Shown here: positions 8,256 through 17,291 of the stretch, in pieces
Numbering within the stretch: the stretch's first letter is position 1
How the letters are laid out: every line of letters begins with the position of its first letter
Source of the DNA: Deltaproteobacteria bacterium
GTDB lineage: Bacteria > Desulfobacterota > DSM-4660 > Desulfatiglandales > HGW-15
NCBI GenBank assembly: GCA_016930795.1
Contig: JAFGFY010000036.1
Location: 1 to 33,129, forward strand
Direction of reading: 5' to 3'
Length of the DNA stretch: 33,129 nucleotides
Position numbers and translations under genes: made by a program
Notes under the pieces: generated by a model
What the model was told of the DNA's origin: nothing
The model's input: the letters and a program-made list of their open reading frames with translations, nothing else
Database searches by the model: none

Positions 8256-9149
8256 TTAACTGACACAGGGCTCTGTGAGGGACAGGGCCATTTGATCGGT
8301 GTCGATGCTGACCTTCAGACCAAGCGGCAACGTGATATTCTCCCGGCCATGTCCTACCGGAAGTCCGGTCATCACAGGGATGTCCTGATCCATTACAGCG
8401 TCCAGAAGAAGTCTGTTTATGTCGTCCATATTTCCACATGCTTCAAATCGACCAGTCACCAGCCCGTGAATGCCGTTAAGAACACCGCTTAACCTCAAAT
8501 GGGTCAACATCCTGTCGATTCGGTAAAGCGGTTCATCCCGTTCTTCGAAGAACACGATGGCTCCCTTGAGGGATGGCAAAAAAGCGGTCCCAATAAGACT
8601 GGTCATAAGGCTTAGGTTTCCTCCAAGGAGTATGCCTGTCCCTTTCCCCTCCCTAAGAGCGTTCCCATTTGTCATATTTAATCTCGGAAGAGTCTCCCCG
8701 CGGACGAGTTCCAGGATGGCCTTCAGATTTTGCTCACGGTTTTTCGGGAACTCTCTGACGACCGGGCCGTGGAAGGTGACAAGCCCGGTATGCCTGTAAA
8801 TAGACAAAAGCAGCGCCGTAATGTCGCTGTAGCCCACAATAATCTTTGGGTGGTCTCGAATCAGTTCAAAGTCGACCCGATCCAGTATTCTAAGGGTTCC
8901 ATATCCCCCACGGGCACAGAGAATGGCTTTGATCTCCTTCTTCTCAAACATGACATGAAGGGCCTCAAGACGGACCTCATCATCACCGGCCAGATACCCT
9001 CTTCTATCATACAGCCGATTGGAGGATACCGTCCTATAGCCAAGTGATTCGAGGAGACCTATAGCTGGTTCAAGCTCGGAACGCTCGACAGGACCGGCCG
9101 GGGCGATAATGCCTACAGAGTCGCCTTCTCTGAGTCGAGAGGGTTTCAA
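8256..9149 (-). CDS. ldcA: Muramoyltetrapeptide LD-carboxypeptidase (S66 family)
   Basis: A 297-residue cytoplasmic S66 serine peptidase. LdcA trims the terminal D-Ala from murein tetrapeptides during cell-wall recycling. The nucleophile is Ser108 in IVGYSDIT, after the typical ARGGYGTLR (79-87). The catalytic Glu is expected in FFEERDEPLYRIDRML (201-215). His267 in GLPVGHG completes the triad. Length is normal for the family. The start is a TTG at 9149; AAGGAA lies about 11 bases upstream inside the end of coaX, and no closer ATG keeps the N-terminal GDSVGIIAPAGP motif. It is the last gene of the ftsH-folP-coaX-ldcA run, seven bases after coaX. Confidence 0.93.
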   Translation of the reverse strand: MKPSRLREGDSVGIIAPAGPVERSELEPAIGLLESLGYRTVSSNRLYDRRGYLAGDDEVRLEALHVMFEKKEIKAILCARGGYGTLRILDRVDFELIRDHPKIIVGYSDITALLLSIYRHTGLVTFHGPVVREFPKNREQNLKAILELVRGETLPRLNMTNGNALREGKGTGILLGGNLSLMTSLIGTAFLPSLKGAIVFFEERDEPLYRIDRMLTHLRLSGVLNGIHGLVTGRFEACGNMDDINRLLLDAVMDQDIPVMTGLPVGHGRENITLPLGLKVSIDTDQMALSLTEPCVS

Positions 9150-9156
9150 GACGGCT

Positions 9157-9921
9157 TCAGTTCCTTTTAAAAATAAGGATCAAACCTTCAAGAGTCAGGA
9201 ATTCCTCCACGTGATCAATGGTCTCCGATTCTTCACAAATCAACGGAGCGAGCCCTCCGGTAGCCACGACAGTCATGTCGTATCCCGATTCTTTCTTCAT
9301 CCGCCTTACAATGCCATCCACCAGACCTGCATATCCATAGATAATTCCGGAATTCATAGCGCTGATCGTATCTTTGGTAATGACGCTCTTTGGCTTGGCG
9401 AATATTTCTACCCTTGGCAGCTTGGCAGCCTTCTGAAACAGTCCTTCGCAGGAAACAATTACGCCGGGAGCAATGGCTCCTCCGATATAAGCGCCCTCTT
9501 CCGATACACAGTCAAATGTGGTGGCCGTGCCGAAGTCAATGATAATGAGAGACGTGTGATATCTTTCATAGGCGGCTACGGCATTAACGATCCTGTCGGC
9601 CCCTACTTCCTTAGGATTATCATAGTGTATGGGCATGCCCGTCTTCAAACCGGGGCCCACGATCAAGGGTTTCACGTTGAAATAGCGGTGGCAAAGTCCC
9701 TCAAAGGCATTCAAGAGCGGAGGGACCACACAGGAGATTATGATATCGCTAATGTCACTTATCCTCCTCTCGGAAGTGTTGAAAAGGTTAGTGAGGAGAA
9801 CGCCCAACTCATCCGCAGTGGCATCCGTCTCTGTCCTAATTCTCCAGTGCTCCAGGATTTGGCCTTTATCACATATACCCAGGACCGTATTTGTATTCCC
9901 TATATCAATACAGAGTAACAT
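9157..9921 (-). CDS. coaX: Type III pantothenate kinase
   Basis: A 254-residue ASKHA-fold kinase that phosphorylates pantothenate, the first step of coenzyme A synthesis; type III enzymes need a monovalent cation. Visible motifs are DIGNTNT (6-12) for phosphate binding, then GPGLKTGMPI, VGADRIVNAVAAY carrying the catalytic Asp, IIDFGTATTFDCV and GGAIAPGV, all in the usual order. Length is typical. The ATG has GAGGGA upstream. It lies 17 bases after folP, so it is likely cotranscribed with ftsH and folP, placing two vitamin-cofactor genes in one unit. Confidence 0.96.
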   Translation of the reverse strand: MLLCIDIGNTNTVLGICDKGQILEHWRIRTETDATADELGVLLTNLFNTSERRISDISDIIISCVVPPLLNAFEGLCHRYFNVKPLIVGPGLKTGMPIHYDNPKEVGADRIVNAVAAYERYHTSLIIIDFGTATTFDCVSEEGAYIGGAIAPGVIVSCEGLFQKAAKLPRVEIFAKPKSVITKDTISAMNSGIIYGYAGLVDGIVRRMKKESGYDMTVVATGGLAPLICEESETIDHVEEFLTLEGLILIFKRN

Positions 9922-9938
9922 AGTCCCTCTTTTTTAGG

Positions 9939-10793
9939 TTAACCCTTCCCCGTTTTAATGGCATCAATGATTCTTATCGTCTCCACAGCATTCTTCACAT
10001 TGTGAACCCTGACAATGTCCGCCCCGTTTAATACCCCTGCCGCTATGGTTGCCATCGTCCCCGTATCCCGCTCATGGGGCGCTTTGTTGAGAAGGTGCCC
10101 TATAAAGGCCTTGTTGGACGTGCCCAATAAGAGGGGTCGACCCAAAATACGGAATTGACCAAGCCCCCTTAAGATCTCCAGGTTGTGCTCAACGGTCTTT
10201 CCAAAACCGATTCCCGGATCGACAATGATCATATCTTTCTTGATGCCTCCTGACACAGCACGATCCACAGCCTGCTTCAGAAAATCCAATATCTCAGGAA
10301 TAAGATCCTGATAGAAGGGATTCTTCTGCATATCGCCCGGCGTCCCCTGCATATGCATTAGAATCACCGGCACACCGGCCTCCGCCGCAACAGAAGTCAT
10401 GTTCGAGTCAAACCGGAGTGCGCTGATATCATTGATGATCGAGGCCCCTGCCTTCAAAGCCTGCCGAGCAACTTCCGCCTTACACGTATCGATGCTGATA
10501 GGAGCCTCCACCACCCCACTTAAGGCTTCTACGACGGGAACAACGCGATCCAGTTCTTCCTGAAGAGTGACTTCTTCGGAAAAGGGTCTGGTTGACTCCC
10601 CGCCCACATCAATGATGTCGGCACCATCCTGCACCAACTGAATTCCATGTTCAATGGCCTTTTCCTTTTTAAAATAGAATCCCCCATCTGAAAACGAATC
10701 GGGAGTCACATTGAGGACTCCCATTACGTGCGTTCGCTTTTCTAGATCAAGACTATGACACAGCCAATTCAAGGAAAAGGTCTGTTTGTTCAA
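9939..10793 (-). CDS. folP: Dihydropteroate synthase
   Basis: A 284-residue TIM-barrel enzyme that joins p-aminobenzoate to pterin pyrophosphate in folate synthesis. It shows [14 protein letters not shown] (25-38), [12 protein letters not shown] with the pABA-site Arg, [19 protein letters not shown], the [12 protein letters not shown] loop and the C-terminal RVHNV that contacts pterin. The start is TTG; it overlaps the TGA of ftsH (shared TTGA), with GGAGG ten bases upstream inside ftsH. Starting at the next ATG (residue 24) would remove the first barrel strand. The ftsH-folP order is common in bacteria. Confidence 0.96.
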   Translation of the reverse strand: MNKQTFSLNWLCHSLDLEKRTHVMGVLNVTPDSFSDGGFYFKKEKAIEHGIQLVQDGADIIDVGGESTRPFSEEVTLQEELDRVVPVVEALSGVVEAPISIDTCKAEVARQALKAGASIINDISALRFDSNMTSVAAEAGVPVILMHMQGTPGDMQKNPFYQDLIPEILDFLKQAVDRAVSGGIKKDMIIVDPGIGFGKTVEHNLEILRGLGQFRILGRPLLLGTSNKAFIGHLLNKAPHERDTGTMATIAAGVLNGADIVRVHNVKNAVETIRIIDAIKTGKG

Positions 10794-12613
10794 GATGGTA
10801 AAGCCTCCACTTCATCATCTCCTTCAGGCCTCTTCTTTCCTTCCATGATCTTGTCGATTTCTTCACCATCCAGAGTTTCTCTCTCTAGAAGGGCTTCAGC
10901 CAGATTATGGAGTCTATCTATGTTATCTCTAATAAGCTGAGAGGCCTTTTCATAAGCGCCATGCACAATATTCCTGACCTCCTCATCAATCTTCTGTGCG
11001 GTCGCTTCGCTGTAATCCCTGTGCTGCGCAATCTCTCTTCCTAGAAAGATCTGCTCCTCGGTTTTTCCAAAACTCAGAGGGCCGAGCTTTTCACTCATGC
11101 CATAGTCACAGACCATCCTTCTCGCCATATCAGAGGCTGTTTCAATATCATTCCCAGCCCCTGTGGTCTGTATGTTCAGCACAATCTCTTCTGCGGCTCT
11201 CCCCCCCATCCCCTTACATATGTTGTTTAACAGGTACTCTTTATCGTAGGTGTGCTTTTCATCTATCGGGAGAAACTGTGTCAAGCCAAGGGCCCGGCCC
11301 CGTGGGATGATGGTTACTTTGTGGATGGGATCCGTCTTTGGAAGAAGCCTCCCCACAAGGGCGTGACCCGCCTCGTGATAGGCGGTGATTCTCTTCTCAT
11401 CCTCGCTGATGATCATACTCTTACGCTCGGTGCCCATCATGACCTTGTCTTTGGAGTTTTCGAGTTCAACCATATCCACGCATTCTTTTCCGCGACGCGC
11501 AGCCAAGAGCGCCGCCTCATTCACCATATTCTCGATGTCGGCGCCTGTAAATCCCGGAGTTCCTCTCGCGAGTATAGAGAGGTCGACACCATTTCCCAGA
11601 ATCGTTTTTTTGGAATGAACTTTGAAGATTTGCTCCCTTCCCTTGATATCCGGAACAGGCACGACCACTTGCCTATCGAACCGCCCTGGTCTCAACAGGG
11701 CGGGATCAAGCACATCGGGTCTGTTGGTTGCGGAGATAAGGATAACACCTTCATTGGACTCAAATCCGTCCATTTCCACAAGAAGCTGATTCAAAGTCTG
11801 CTCTCTCTCATCATGTCCTCCTCCAAGTCCGGCCCCTCGATGGCGGCCTACTGCGTCAATCTCATCCATAAATATGATGCATGGCGCGTTTTTTTTGCCT
11901 TGAAGAAAAAGGTCTCTGACCCTGGAAGCGCCTACTCCCACAAACATTTCCACAAAATCCGAACCGCTGATACTGAAAAAAGGGACACCTGCCTCACCCG
12001 CGATAGCCCTAGCCAGAAGAGTCTTGCCCGTACCCGGGGCGCCCACGAGGAGTACTCCCTTAGGGATTCTCCCGCCAAGACGAGTGAATTTTTTGGGATC
12101 ACGCAGGAAATCAATTGTCTCCTGTAGTTCTTCTTTGGCCTCATCAATACCCGCCACATCGTCAAAGGTAATCTTCTGTTGAGATTCCGTCATGAGCCTC
12201 GCGCGGCTCTTTCCGAAAGAGAGGGCCTTTCCTCCGCCCGACTGCATCTGGCGCATAAAAAAGACCCAGACGCCGATCAGTAAAAGTACGGGAAACATAG
12301 ATAAAAAGATTTGAAACCAGGGCGAATCTTCCTGAGGCTCCTCCACGAACTTCACACCCTTACTCCTCAGCAACGGCATCAGTTCAGGGTCCTCCGGCGC
12401 GTATGTTCTAAAATCCCCTTGCGTGGACCTCCCTGAGATGTCTTGGCCTTTTTTCGTCACAGCCATGACGTTCCCACTCTCCACCATGTTCCAGAATTCA
12501 CTGTAGCTGATATTTTCCCTGCCGGTATCCGGTTGATGTAATACATTAAGCAGCATAAGCATCATTAAACCGATAACCAACCAGAGGGCAAGATTCTTGT
12601 AAAATGGGTTCAA
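10790..12613 (-). CDS. ftsH: ATP-dependent zinc metalloprotease FtsH
   Basis: A 607-residue inner-membrane AAA+ protease that degrades unassembled membrane proteins and short-lived regulators. It has TM1 at about 8-26, a small periplasmic domain, TM2 at about 102-120, then the AAA module: Walker A GAPGTGKT (191-198), Walker B IIFMDE (246-251), pore loop [12 protein letters not shown] and the second region of homology with [19 protein letters not shown]. The zinc site is HEAGH (413-417) with Asp489 in [10 protein letters not shown] as third ligand. The start is TTG with AGGAGG ten bases upstream; no ATG lies before TM1. It is first in the ftsH-folP-coaX-ldcA unit. Confidence 0.97.
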   Translation of the reverse strand: MNPFYKNLALWLVIGLMMLMLLNVLHQPDTGRENISYSEFWNMVESGNVMAVTKKGQDISGRSTQGDFRTYAPEDPELMPLLRSKGVKFVEEPQEDSPWFQIFLSMFPVLLLIGVWVFFMRQMQSGGGKALSFGKSRARLMTESQQKITFDDVAGIDEAKEELQETIDFLRDPKKFTRLGGRIPKGVLLVGAPGTGKTLLARAIAGEAGVPFFSISGSDFVEMFVGVGASRVRDLFLQGKKNAPCIIFMDEIDAVGRHRGAGLGGGHDEREQTLNQLLVEMDGFESNEGVILISATNRPDVLDPALLRPGRFDRQVVVPVPDIKGREQIFKVHSKKTILGNGVDLSILARGTPGFTGADIENMVNEAALLAARRGKECVDMVELENSKDKVMMGTERKSMIISEDEKRITAYHEAGHALVGRLLPKTDPIHKVTIIPRGRALGLTQFLPIDEKHTYDKEYLLNNICKGMGGRAAEEIVLNIQTTGAGNDIETASDMARRMVCDYGMSEKLGPLSFGKTEEQIFLGREIAQHRDYSEATAQKIDEEVRNIVHGAYEKASQLIRDNIDRLHNLAEALLERETLDGEEIDKIMEGKKRPEGDDEVEALPS

Positions 12614-12765
12614 TTGTATAAAACCTCCTACAAATTAGATAAATATCAAAAAAATTAGTGGTCTCCTATTATAATTATATATTCAAAAAAATCCATCATG
12701 TTATTCAAAAATGTGCCCAAAAGGTTTATGGATTCGATAATCCAGGGGGTACCCATGCCTGCCCA

Positions 12766-12794
12766 AGCTATCGAGAGGGCTTGCAGTTTGTCAA
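12766..12794 (-). promoter_or_regulatory. Possible promoter for ftsH operon
   Basis: On the minus strand a perfect TTGACA (12789-12794) is followed after 17 bases by ATAGCT (12766-12771), or after 18 by TAGCTT. The -10 match is weak and the start codon is about 150 bases away. AT-rich TATAAT-like sequences nearer the gene lack a well-spaced -35. Confidence 0.3.
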
Positions 12795-12797
12795 GCC

Positions 12798-12839
12798 GGG
12801 AATCTCCATCCTATGAGTCCGCCCTTTGGCGGAAATGAC
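12798..12839. repeat. REP-like hairpin (TCCGCC...GGCGGA)
   Basis: TCCGCC (12818-12823) pairs with GGCGGA (12828-12833) over a CTTT loop, flanked by GGGAATCTCCATCCTATGAG on one side and AATGAC on the other. This flank-and-hairpin pattern is typical of dispersed intergenic repeats in proteobacterial genomes. Confidence 0.5.
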
Positions 12840-12865
12840 ACAAAAACGCACGGCGATTTTATTCC

Positions 12866-12894
12866 TTGATCTATTTGGATTATTAGGTTAATTT
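12866..12894 (+). promoter_or_regulatory. Possible promoter for the alcohol dehydrogenase gene
   Basis: TTGATC (12866-12871), a 17-base spacer and TAATTT (12889-12894) lie 33 bases before the start codon. Both boxes are imperfect. Confidence 0.3.
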
Positions 12895-12927
12895 TCATAC
12901 TAGCCCACGTGTTTTTTGGAGTGTCGG

Positions 12928-14094
12928 ATGGATAATTCATTTACCGTAGAAGGCGTCAAAAAGACCATTTTCGGGGCAGGATCCCTTAGTCAGATCGGAG
13001 AAGAATGCAAGGCATTGAGAGCCACCAGGGTGCTCCTGGTGATGGACCAGGCCTTGTCACGCACAGATATCTGCCCACAGGTGCAGGAAGTGCTTAAGAA
13101 GAACAGAGTAAAAGGCATCCTCTATTCAGAGGTGACCCCTGAGCCATCCCCGACCATTGCTGACAATGGCGCTTCATTGGCCAGAGCCGAAAAAATGGAC
13201 TGTGTCATTGGGGTGGGCGGAGGCAGCACCATGGATGTCGCCAAAGCCATCTCCGTTTTGGCAAAAAACGACGGAAAAGCTATGGATTACATCGGTCTTG
13301 GTCTTGTGAAGAAAGCGGGGTTGCCTACGATCATGGTCCCGACCACTGCGGGCACCGGGAGTGAAGTGACCTTCACTTCTGTATTCACCATGCGAGAAAC
13401 AAAGACCAAAGGTGGAATCAACAGCCCATATCTCTACCCCCATACCGCTATTCTTGACCCGGAACTCACCTTAGGACTCTCCCCTGAAGTGACCGCCTAT
13501 ACGGGTATGGACGCTTTGACCCATGCCATTGAGTCTTTCACGTCTCTTCGAGCCCACTTCATCAGTGAACCGATTTCTATGGAGGCCATCGAGATCATCG
13601 CTTCGAGCCTGAGGGGAGCGGTATTCAATGGTAAGGACTATGCCTTCCGAGAAGGGATGATGCAGGGGAGTTATCTGGCCGGCTTGGGGCTTGCCATGGC
13701 AGGTGTCGGTGCGGTCCACGCCCTGGCCTATCCTCTTGGAGCCCTGTTTGATATCCCCCACGGGGTTGCAAACGCTGTGATGCTCCCCTATGTACTCGAA
13801 TACAATTATCCAGGGAATTTAGACAAATTCGCTATGATTACGATGGCCATGGGTGAAGCAGATGCGTTCTCAACTGATCGAGAGACCGCAGCCTCTGTTG
13901 CCGATATCGTCTTTCAACTCTCTGCCGATATAGGCATACCCCAAAGCCTCAGAGATTTGAACATCCCGGAAGAGAAGATTCCCGAGATGGCGGAGGGCGC
14001 CATGAAGGTGGCCGTCCCCATGGCCAACAATCCGCGCCCCATGACGATTTCCATGGTTGAGGATATATATAAAGAAGCATTTGAGGGGAGATAG
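12928..14094 (+). CDS. Iron-containing (group III) alcohol dehydrogenase
   Basis: A 388-residue enzyme that oxidises an alcohol or reduces an aldehyde with NAD(P). The N-terminal dinucleotide domain has GVGGGSTMDVAKA (95-107) and PTTAGTGSEVT (138-148). The metal ligands are Asp195, His199 (MDALTHAIESF), His264 (GAVHALAYPLG) and His278 (FDIPHGVANA), all present. The ATG at 12928 has GGAG six bases upstream; an upstream TTG in frame is less likely. It is followed by a KdnA-like aminotransferase, which invites comparison with the KdnB/KdnA pair of Shewanella that converts Kdo to 8-amino-Kdo. However, this sequence looks like the general PTTAGTGSEVT branch and not like KdnB. The substrate is unknown. 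Confidence 0.9.
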   Translation: MDNSFTVEGVKKTIFGAGSLSQIGEECKALRATRVLLVMDQALSRTDICPQVQEVLKKNRVKGILYSEVTPEPSPTIADNGASLARAEKMDCVIGVGGGSTMDVAKAISVLAKNDGKAMDYIGLGLVKKAGLPTIMVPTTAGTGSEVTFTSVFTMRETKTKGGINSPYLYPHTAILDPELTLGLSPEVTAYTGMDALTHAIESFTSLRAHFISEPISMEAIEIIASSLRGAVFNGKDYAFREGMMQGSYLAGLGLAMAGVGAVHALAYPLGALFDIPHGVANAVMLPYVLEYNYPGNLDKFAMITMAMGEADAFSTDRETAASVADIVFQLSADIGIPQSLRDLNIPEEKIPEMAEGAMKVAVPMANNPRPMTISMVEDIYKEAFEGR

Positions 14095-14326
14095 GAAGAG
14101 AATAGGCTTACACTCTTCATGGAATAACACTCTCGTTCAAAACAGTGCCGATACTCAGGAATTCTAGATCGTTTATCGGAATCTGAGCTTTTTTGAATCT
14201 AACGAACATGTCGAATCAAGCGGTTATGTCTGCCAAAGACCTTTCTTAGATTTTTCTTGGACAACAATGATCATATGATGGATTGTAAACAATCAGTGAC
14301 TGATGACACCCTGAAAGGAGCCGCTT

Positions 14327-15532
14327 ATGCCTGGATTTGAGATCATCGGAAAAGAGGAAGAAAAAGAAATCCTTGATGTACTCTCACGGAAAATGCTCTT
14401 CCGTTATGAATTTGATAAACAACGTGAAGGCATATATAAAGTGGAACAATTTGAAAAAGAATTCGCCGCCTATTGTGGAACAAAACATGCCCTAGCCGTT
14501 TCCTCGGGCTCAGCCGCCCTCAGGGTTGCCCTGGCCGTCCTTGGAATCTCTCCTGGAGATGAGGTGATTACCCAAGGATTTACCTTTGTCGCCACATGGG
14601 AGGCGATCCTGGACGCCGGCGCCATTCCCGTTTTTGCGGAAATCGATGACACCTTCTGCCTTGACCCTGACAGTCTGGCCAGCAGGATAACACCCCGGAC
14701 CAAAGCTATCATCCCTGTGCATATGTGCGGATCCCAGGCCCGCATCAATGAAATCATGGATATTGCCGGAAAGAACTGTATACCGGTCATTGAAGATACC
14801 GCTCAATCTTGTGGAGGCAAACTCGATGGTAAAGCTTTAGGCTCTTTCGGAAGCATGGGCATTTTTTCATTTGATTCCGTGAAAACCATGACCACGGGAG
14901 AAGGCGGCATGATCATTACTAACGACACGGATCTCTACATCAAGGCATCGGAGTATCATGACCACGGCCATGACCACAATCCAAACGTAGGCAGAGGCCT
15001 TGAGAAAAGGAGCTTCATTGGGTTTAACTATCGTATGATGGAACTCCAGGGGGCCCTTGGCCTGGCTCAATTGAGAAAATTGGACGACATCATTCTCGCC
15101 CGTCAGAAAGAAAACAAAATGCGCCTCAAGGAGGCCCTCTCTCGGATTAACCAGATCACCTTTAGACATATCCCCGATCCTGATGGGGACTCGGCGACCT
15201 TCCTGATCTTCTCTCTACCCACACCGGAAAAGGCCGTCGCGTTTAACAAGGTCATGTCCGATGAAGGTGCCGGGGCTGTGTACTGGTACAATAACTATTG
15301 GCACTACTACACAGAGTGGGAGCATCTACTTGAAGGGAAAAGCCTCTCACGAACAGGCCATCCGTTCAAGACTCCATCCGGCGAAGTTCGTTGTAAATAT
15401 TCGAATGATGCGCTTCCAAAGACCGCTGAACTCTTGTCTCGGGCTCTGACCATTCAGGTCACGATTAACATGGATGAGCAAATACCCAAGATTATAGGCG
15501 CGATAGAAAAGGCCGCTGAGGTCATTTTGTAA
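14327..15532 (+). CDS. DegT/DnrJ/EryC1/StrS-family sugar aminotransferase, KdnA-like
   Basis: A 401-residue PLP enzyme. Such enzymes transaminate keto-sugars for surface polysaccharides. PLP binding: Asp157 in VIEDTAQS, Ser181 region, and Lys186 in FSFDSVKTMTTGEGG. Features that recall KdnA (8-amino-3,8-dideoxy-octulosonate transaminase) are the N-terminal MPGFEIIGKEEE, LFRYEFD, VHMCGS, FSFDSVKT and EYHDHGHDH. These are recognised by eye and have not been aligned. If right, the product would be an amino-Kdo that makes the lipid A-core bond more acid-stable. AAAGGAG lies six bases before the ATG. Its TAA shares one base with the ATG of nadE, so the two are translationally coupled. The family is sure, the substrate only suggested. 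Confidence 0.9.
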   Translation: MPGFEIIGKEEEKEILDVLSRKMLFRYEFDKQREGIYKVEQFEKEFAAYCGTKHALAVSSGSAALRVALAVLGISPGDEVITQGFTFVATWEAILDAGAIPVFAEIDDTFCLDPDSLASRITPRTKAIIPVHMCGSQARINEIMDIAGKNCIPVIEDTAQSCGGKLDGKALGSFGSMGIFSFDSVKTMTTGEGGMIITNDTDLYIKASEYHDHGHDHNPNVGRGLEKRSFIGFNYRMMELQGALGLAQLRKLDDIILARQKENKMRLKEALSRINQITFRHIPDPDGDSATFLIFSLPTPEKAVAFNKVMSDEGAGAVYWYNNYWHYYTEWEHLLEGKSLSRTGHPFKTPSGEVRCKYSNDALPKTAELLSRALTIQVTINMDEQIPKIIGAIEKAAEVIL

Positions 15533-17172
15533 TGAAGATCGCCCTCTGCCAAATAAATCCCATTATCGGTGATTTTGACTACAACTCATCCTTGATCATG
15601 GAAGCCGTGGACAAGGCCAAGACAGAAAGATCTTCTCTGGCCATCTTCCCGGAACTATCCCTTTTGGGATATCCTCCTAAGGATCTCCTGGAAAAGCCGG
15701 CCTTTATTGACGAGAATCTAAACCGTTTGGAGCATCTCGCCGCCAAAATTCAGGGCATTCAGGTCCTATGCGGGTTTGTGGACAAAAACACGCAAAAGAC
15801 GGGAAAACCCCTGATCAACAGTGCTGCATGGATCAAGGATGGACATATGACGGGCAAGGGAGGAAAAAGACTCCTTCCAGCATACGATGTTTTTGACGAG
15901 TCCCGTTACTTTGAGCCTGCTCAAGAAAGCCTGGTCTTAGAACTGGAAGGCAAACGTCTTGGTGTGACCATCTGTGAAGATACGTGGAATTTTGGAGATT
16001 TCGAAGGGATCCCTTTTTATGAAAAAAATCCGGTCTCTGATCTCATGGACCGACACGTCGATATCCTCATCAACATGTCCGCGTCTCCCTATACACTGGG
16101 CAAAGCACTTCTGCGGATGAATATGCTGAAGAATATTTCATCCCAATATAAGGTTCCCACGGTCTACTGCAACCAGGTGGGAGGGAATGACGATCTCCTG
16201 TTTGACGGCCTTAGCATGGTGGTGGATAACAAAGCAAGACCCATCTTAGTCGGCAAAGAATTCGAACCTGATCTGCTCATTTGGAATACCGAACAAGAGT
16301 ATGATGTCTTGGATGACTCGTGGTGGACTGAAGATACCTCGTTATTGAAAGGCCTTGCCATGGGGACAAGGGACTACACCCTAAAGTGTGGATTCAAGAA
16401 AGCCCTTGTCGGCCTAAGCGGCGGCATTGATTCCTCTCTGGTGGCCGTTATTGCCCGGATGGCGCTGGGAGCAGAAAATGTCACAGGCGTGAGTATGCCC
16501 TCCTCTTTCACCTCTGATATAAGCAGGGAAGACGCCAGAGCCCTAGCTGTCAATCTCGGGATCCATTTCAAAGAAATCCCGATAAACGATATATACCAGA
16601 GTTATAAGAGTTCTTTGGCGCCTTCGTTTAGTGGATTAGAAGAGGATGTAACCGAAGAGAATATCCAGGCTCGAATTCGAGGAAATCTACTCATGGCCCT
16701 TTCCAATAAGTTCAAAGTCCTATTACTTACCACAGGCAATAAGTCGGAAATGGCCACGGGGTATTGTACCCTGTATGGAGATATGAATGGTGGTCTGGCC
16801 GTGATTTCTGATGTTCCGAAAACCATGTGCTATCGTCTTGCGCGTCATATCAACAGGGATAGAGAAATCATTCCGGATCGAATTCTCACGAGGCCACCGT
16901 CCGCAGAACTCAAACCGGATCAAACGGATCAGGATACTCTTCCACCTTACGATACATTGGATGATATCTTGGAAGCAGCCGTGGAAAAGAATCTACCGTT
17001 TGGCGATATTGTCGCCTTGGGGCATGAACCTGATGTGGTTAGGTACGTCCTCAAACGGATGGTCTTTAGTGAATACAAACGCCGGCAGGCGCCGCCGGGT
17101 CTCAAAGTAACTACCAAGGCATTTGGATACGGTCGGCGCTATCCCATTGCCCGCGGCAAACAGATCTTTTAA
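15532..17172 (+). CDS. nadE: Glutamine-dependent NAD+ synthetase
   Basis: A 546-residue two-domain enzyme that amidates deamido-NAD with ammonia released from glutamine. The N-terminal nitrilase-type glutaminase has Glu41 (FPELSLLGYPPKDLL), Lys112 (GGKRLLPAYDVFDE) and Cys148 (GVTICEDTW). The C-terminal synthetase has the PP-loop SGGIDS (296-301), then TTGNKSEMATGYCTLYGDMNGG and the C-terminal KAFGYGRRYPIA. Length is typical. The ATG overlaps the stop of the aminotransferase (TAATG). The pairing of nadE with a sugar aminotransferase has no obvious metabolic reason. Confidence 0.96.
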   Translation: MKIALCQINPIIGDFDYNSSLIMEAVDKAKTERSSLAIFPELSLLGYPPKDLLEKPAFIDENLNRLEHLAAKIQGIQVLCGFVDKNTQKTGKPLINSAAWIKDGHMTGKGGKRLLPAYDVFDESRYFEPAQESLVLELEGKRLGVTICEDTWNFGDFEGIPFYEKNPVSDLMDRHVDILINMSASPYTLGKALLRMNMLKNISSQYKVPTVYCNQVGGNDDLLFDGLSMVVDNKARPILVGKEFEPDLLIWNTEQEYDVLDDSWWTEDTSLLKGLAMGTRDYTLKCGFKKALVGLSGGIDSSLVAVIARMALGAENVTGVSMPSSFTSDISREDARALAVNLGIHFKEIPINDIYQSYKSSLAPSFSGLEEDVTEENIQARIRGNLLMALSNKFKVLLLTTGNKSEMATGYCTLYGDMNGGLAVISDVPKTMCYRLARHINRDREIIPDRILTRPPSAELKPDQTDQDTLPPYDTLDDILEAAVEKNLPFGDIVALGHEPDVVRYVLKRMVFSEYKRRQAPPGLKVTTKAFGYGRRYPIARGKQIF

Positions 17173-17291
17173 CTTCGGGAAAGATCGCAGTATAAAATAA
17201 TCTGGACACGTTTATGTCATACATATACGTTTGGCTGAGATGTTCGTCAGAATCGATTGAATTGGACTACTATAAAGGAGAAATTTAAGAC

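Larger units (their letters stand above)
12614..12927. other. Divergent promoter region between ftsH and the alcohol dehydrogenase gene
   Basis: The 314 bases separate two divergent transcripts. The ftsH side is AT-rich. The middle holds a REP-like hairpin. Candidate promoters face each way. No gene is seen. Confidence 0.5.

Noticed and set aside
11252-12127. 291-codon open frame antisense to ftsH
   Set aside because: A shadow of a well-supported gene, with no start signal and no domain.
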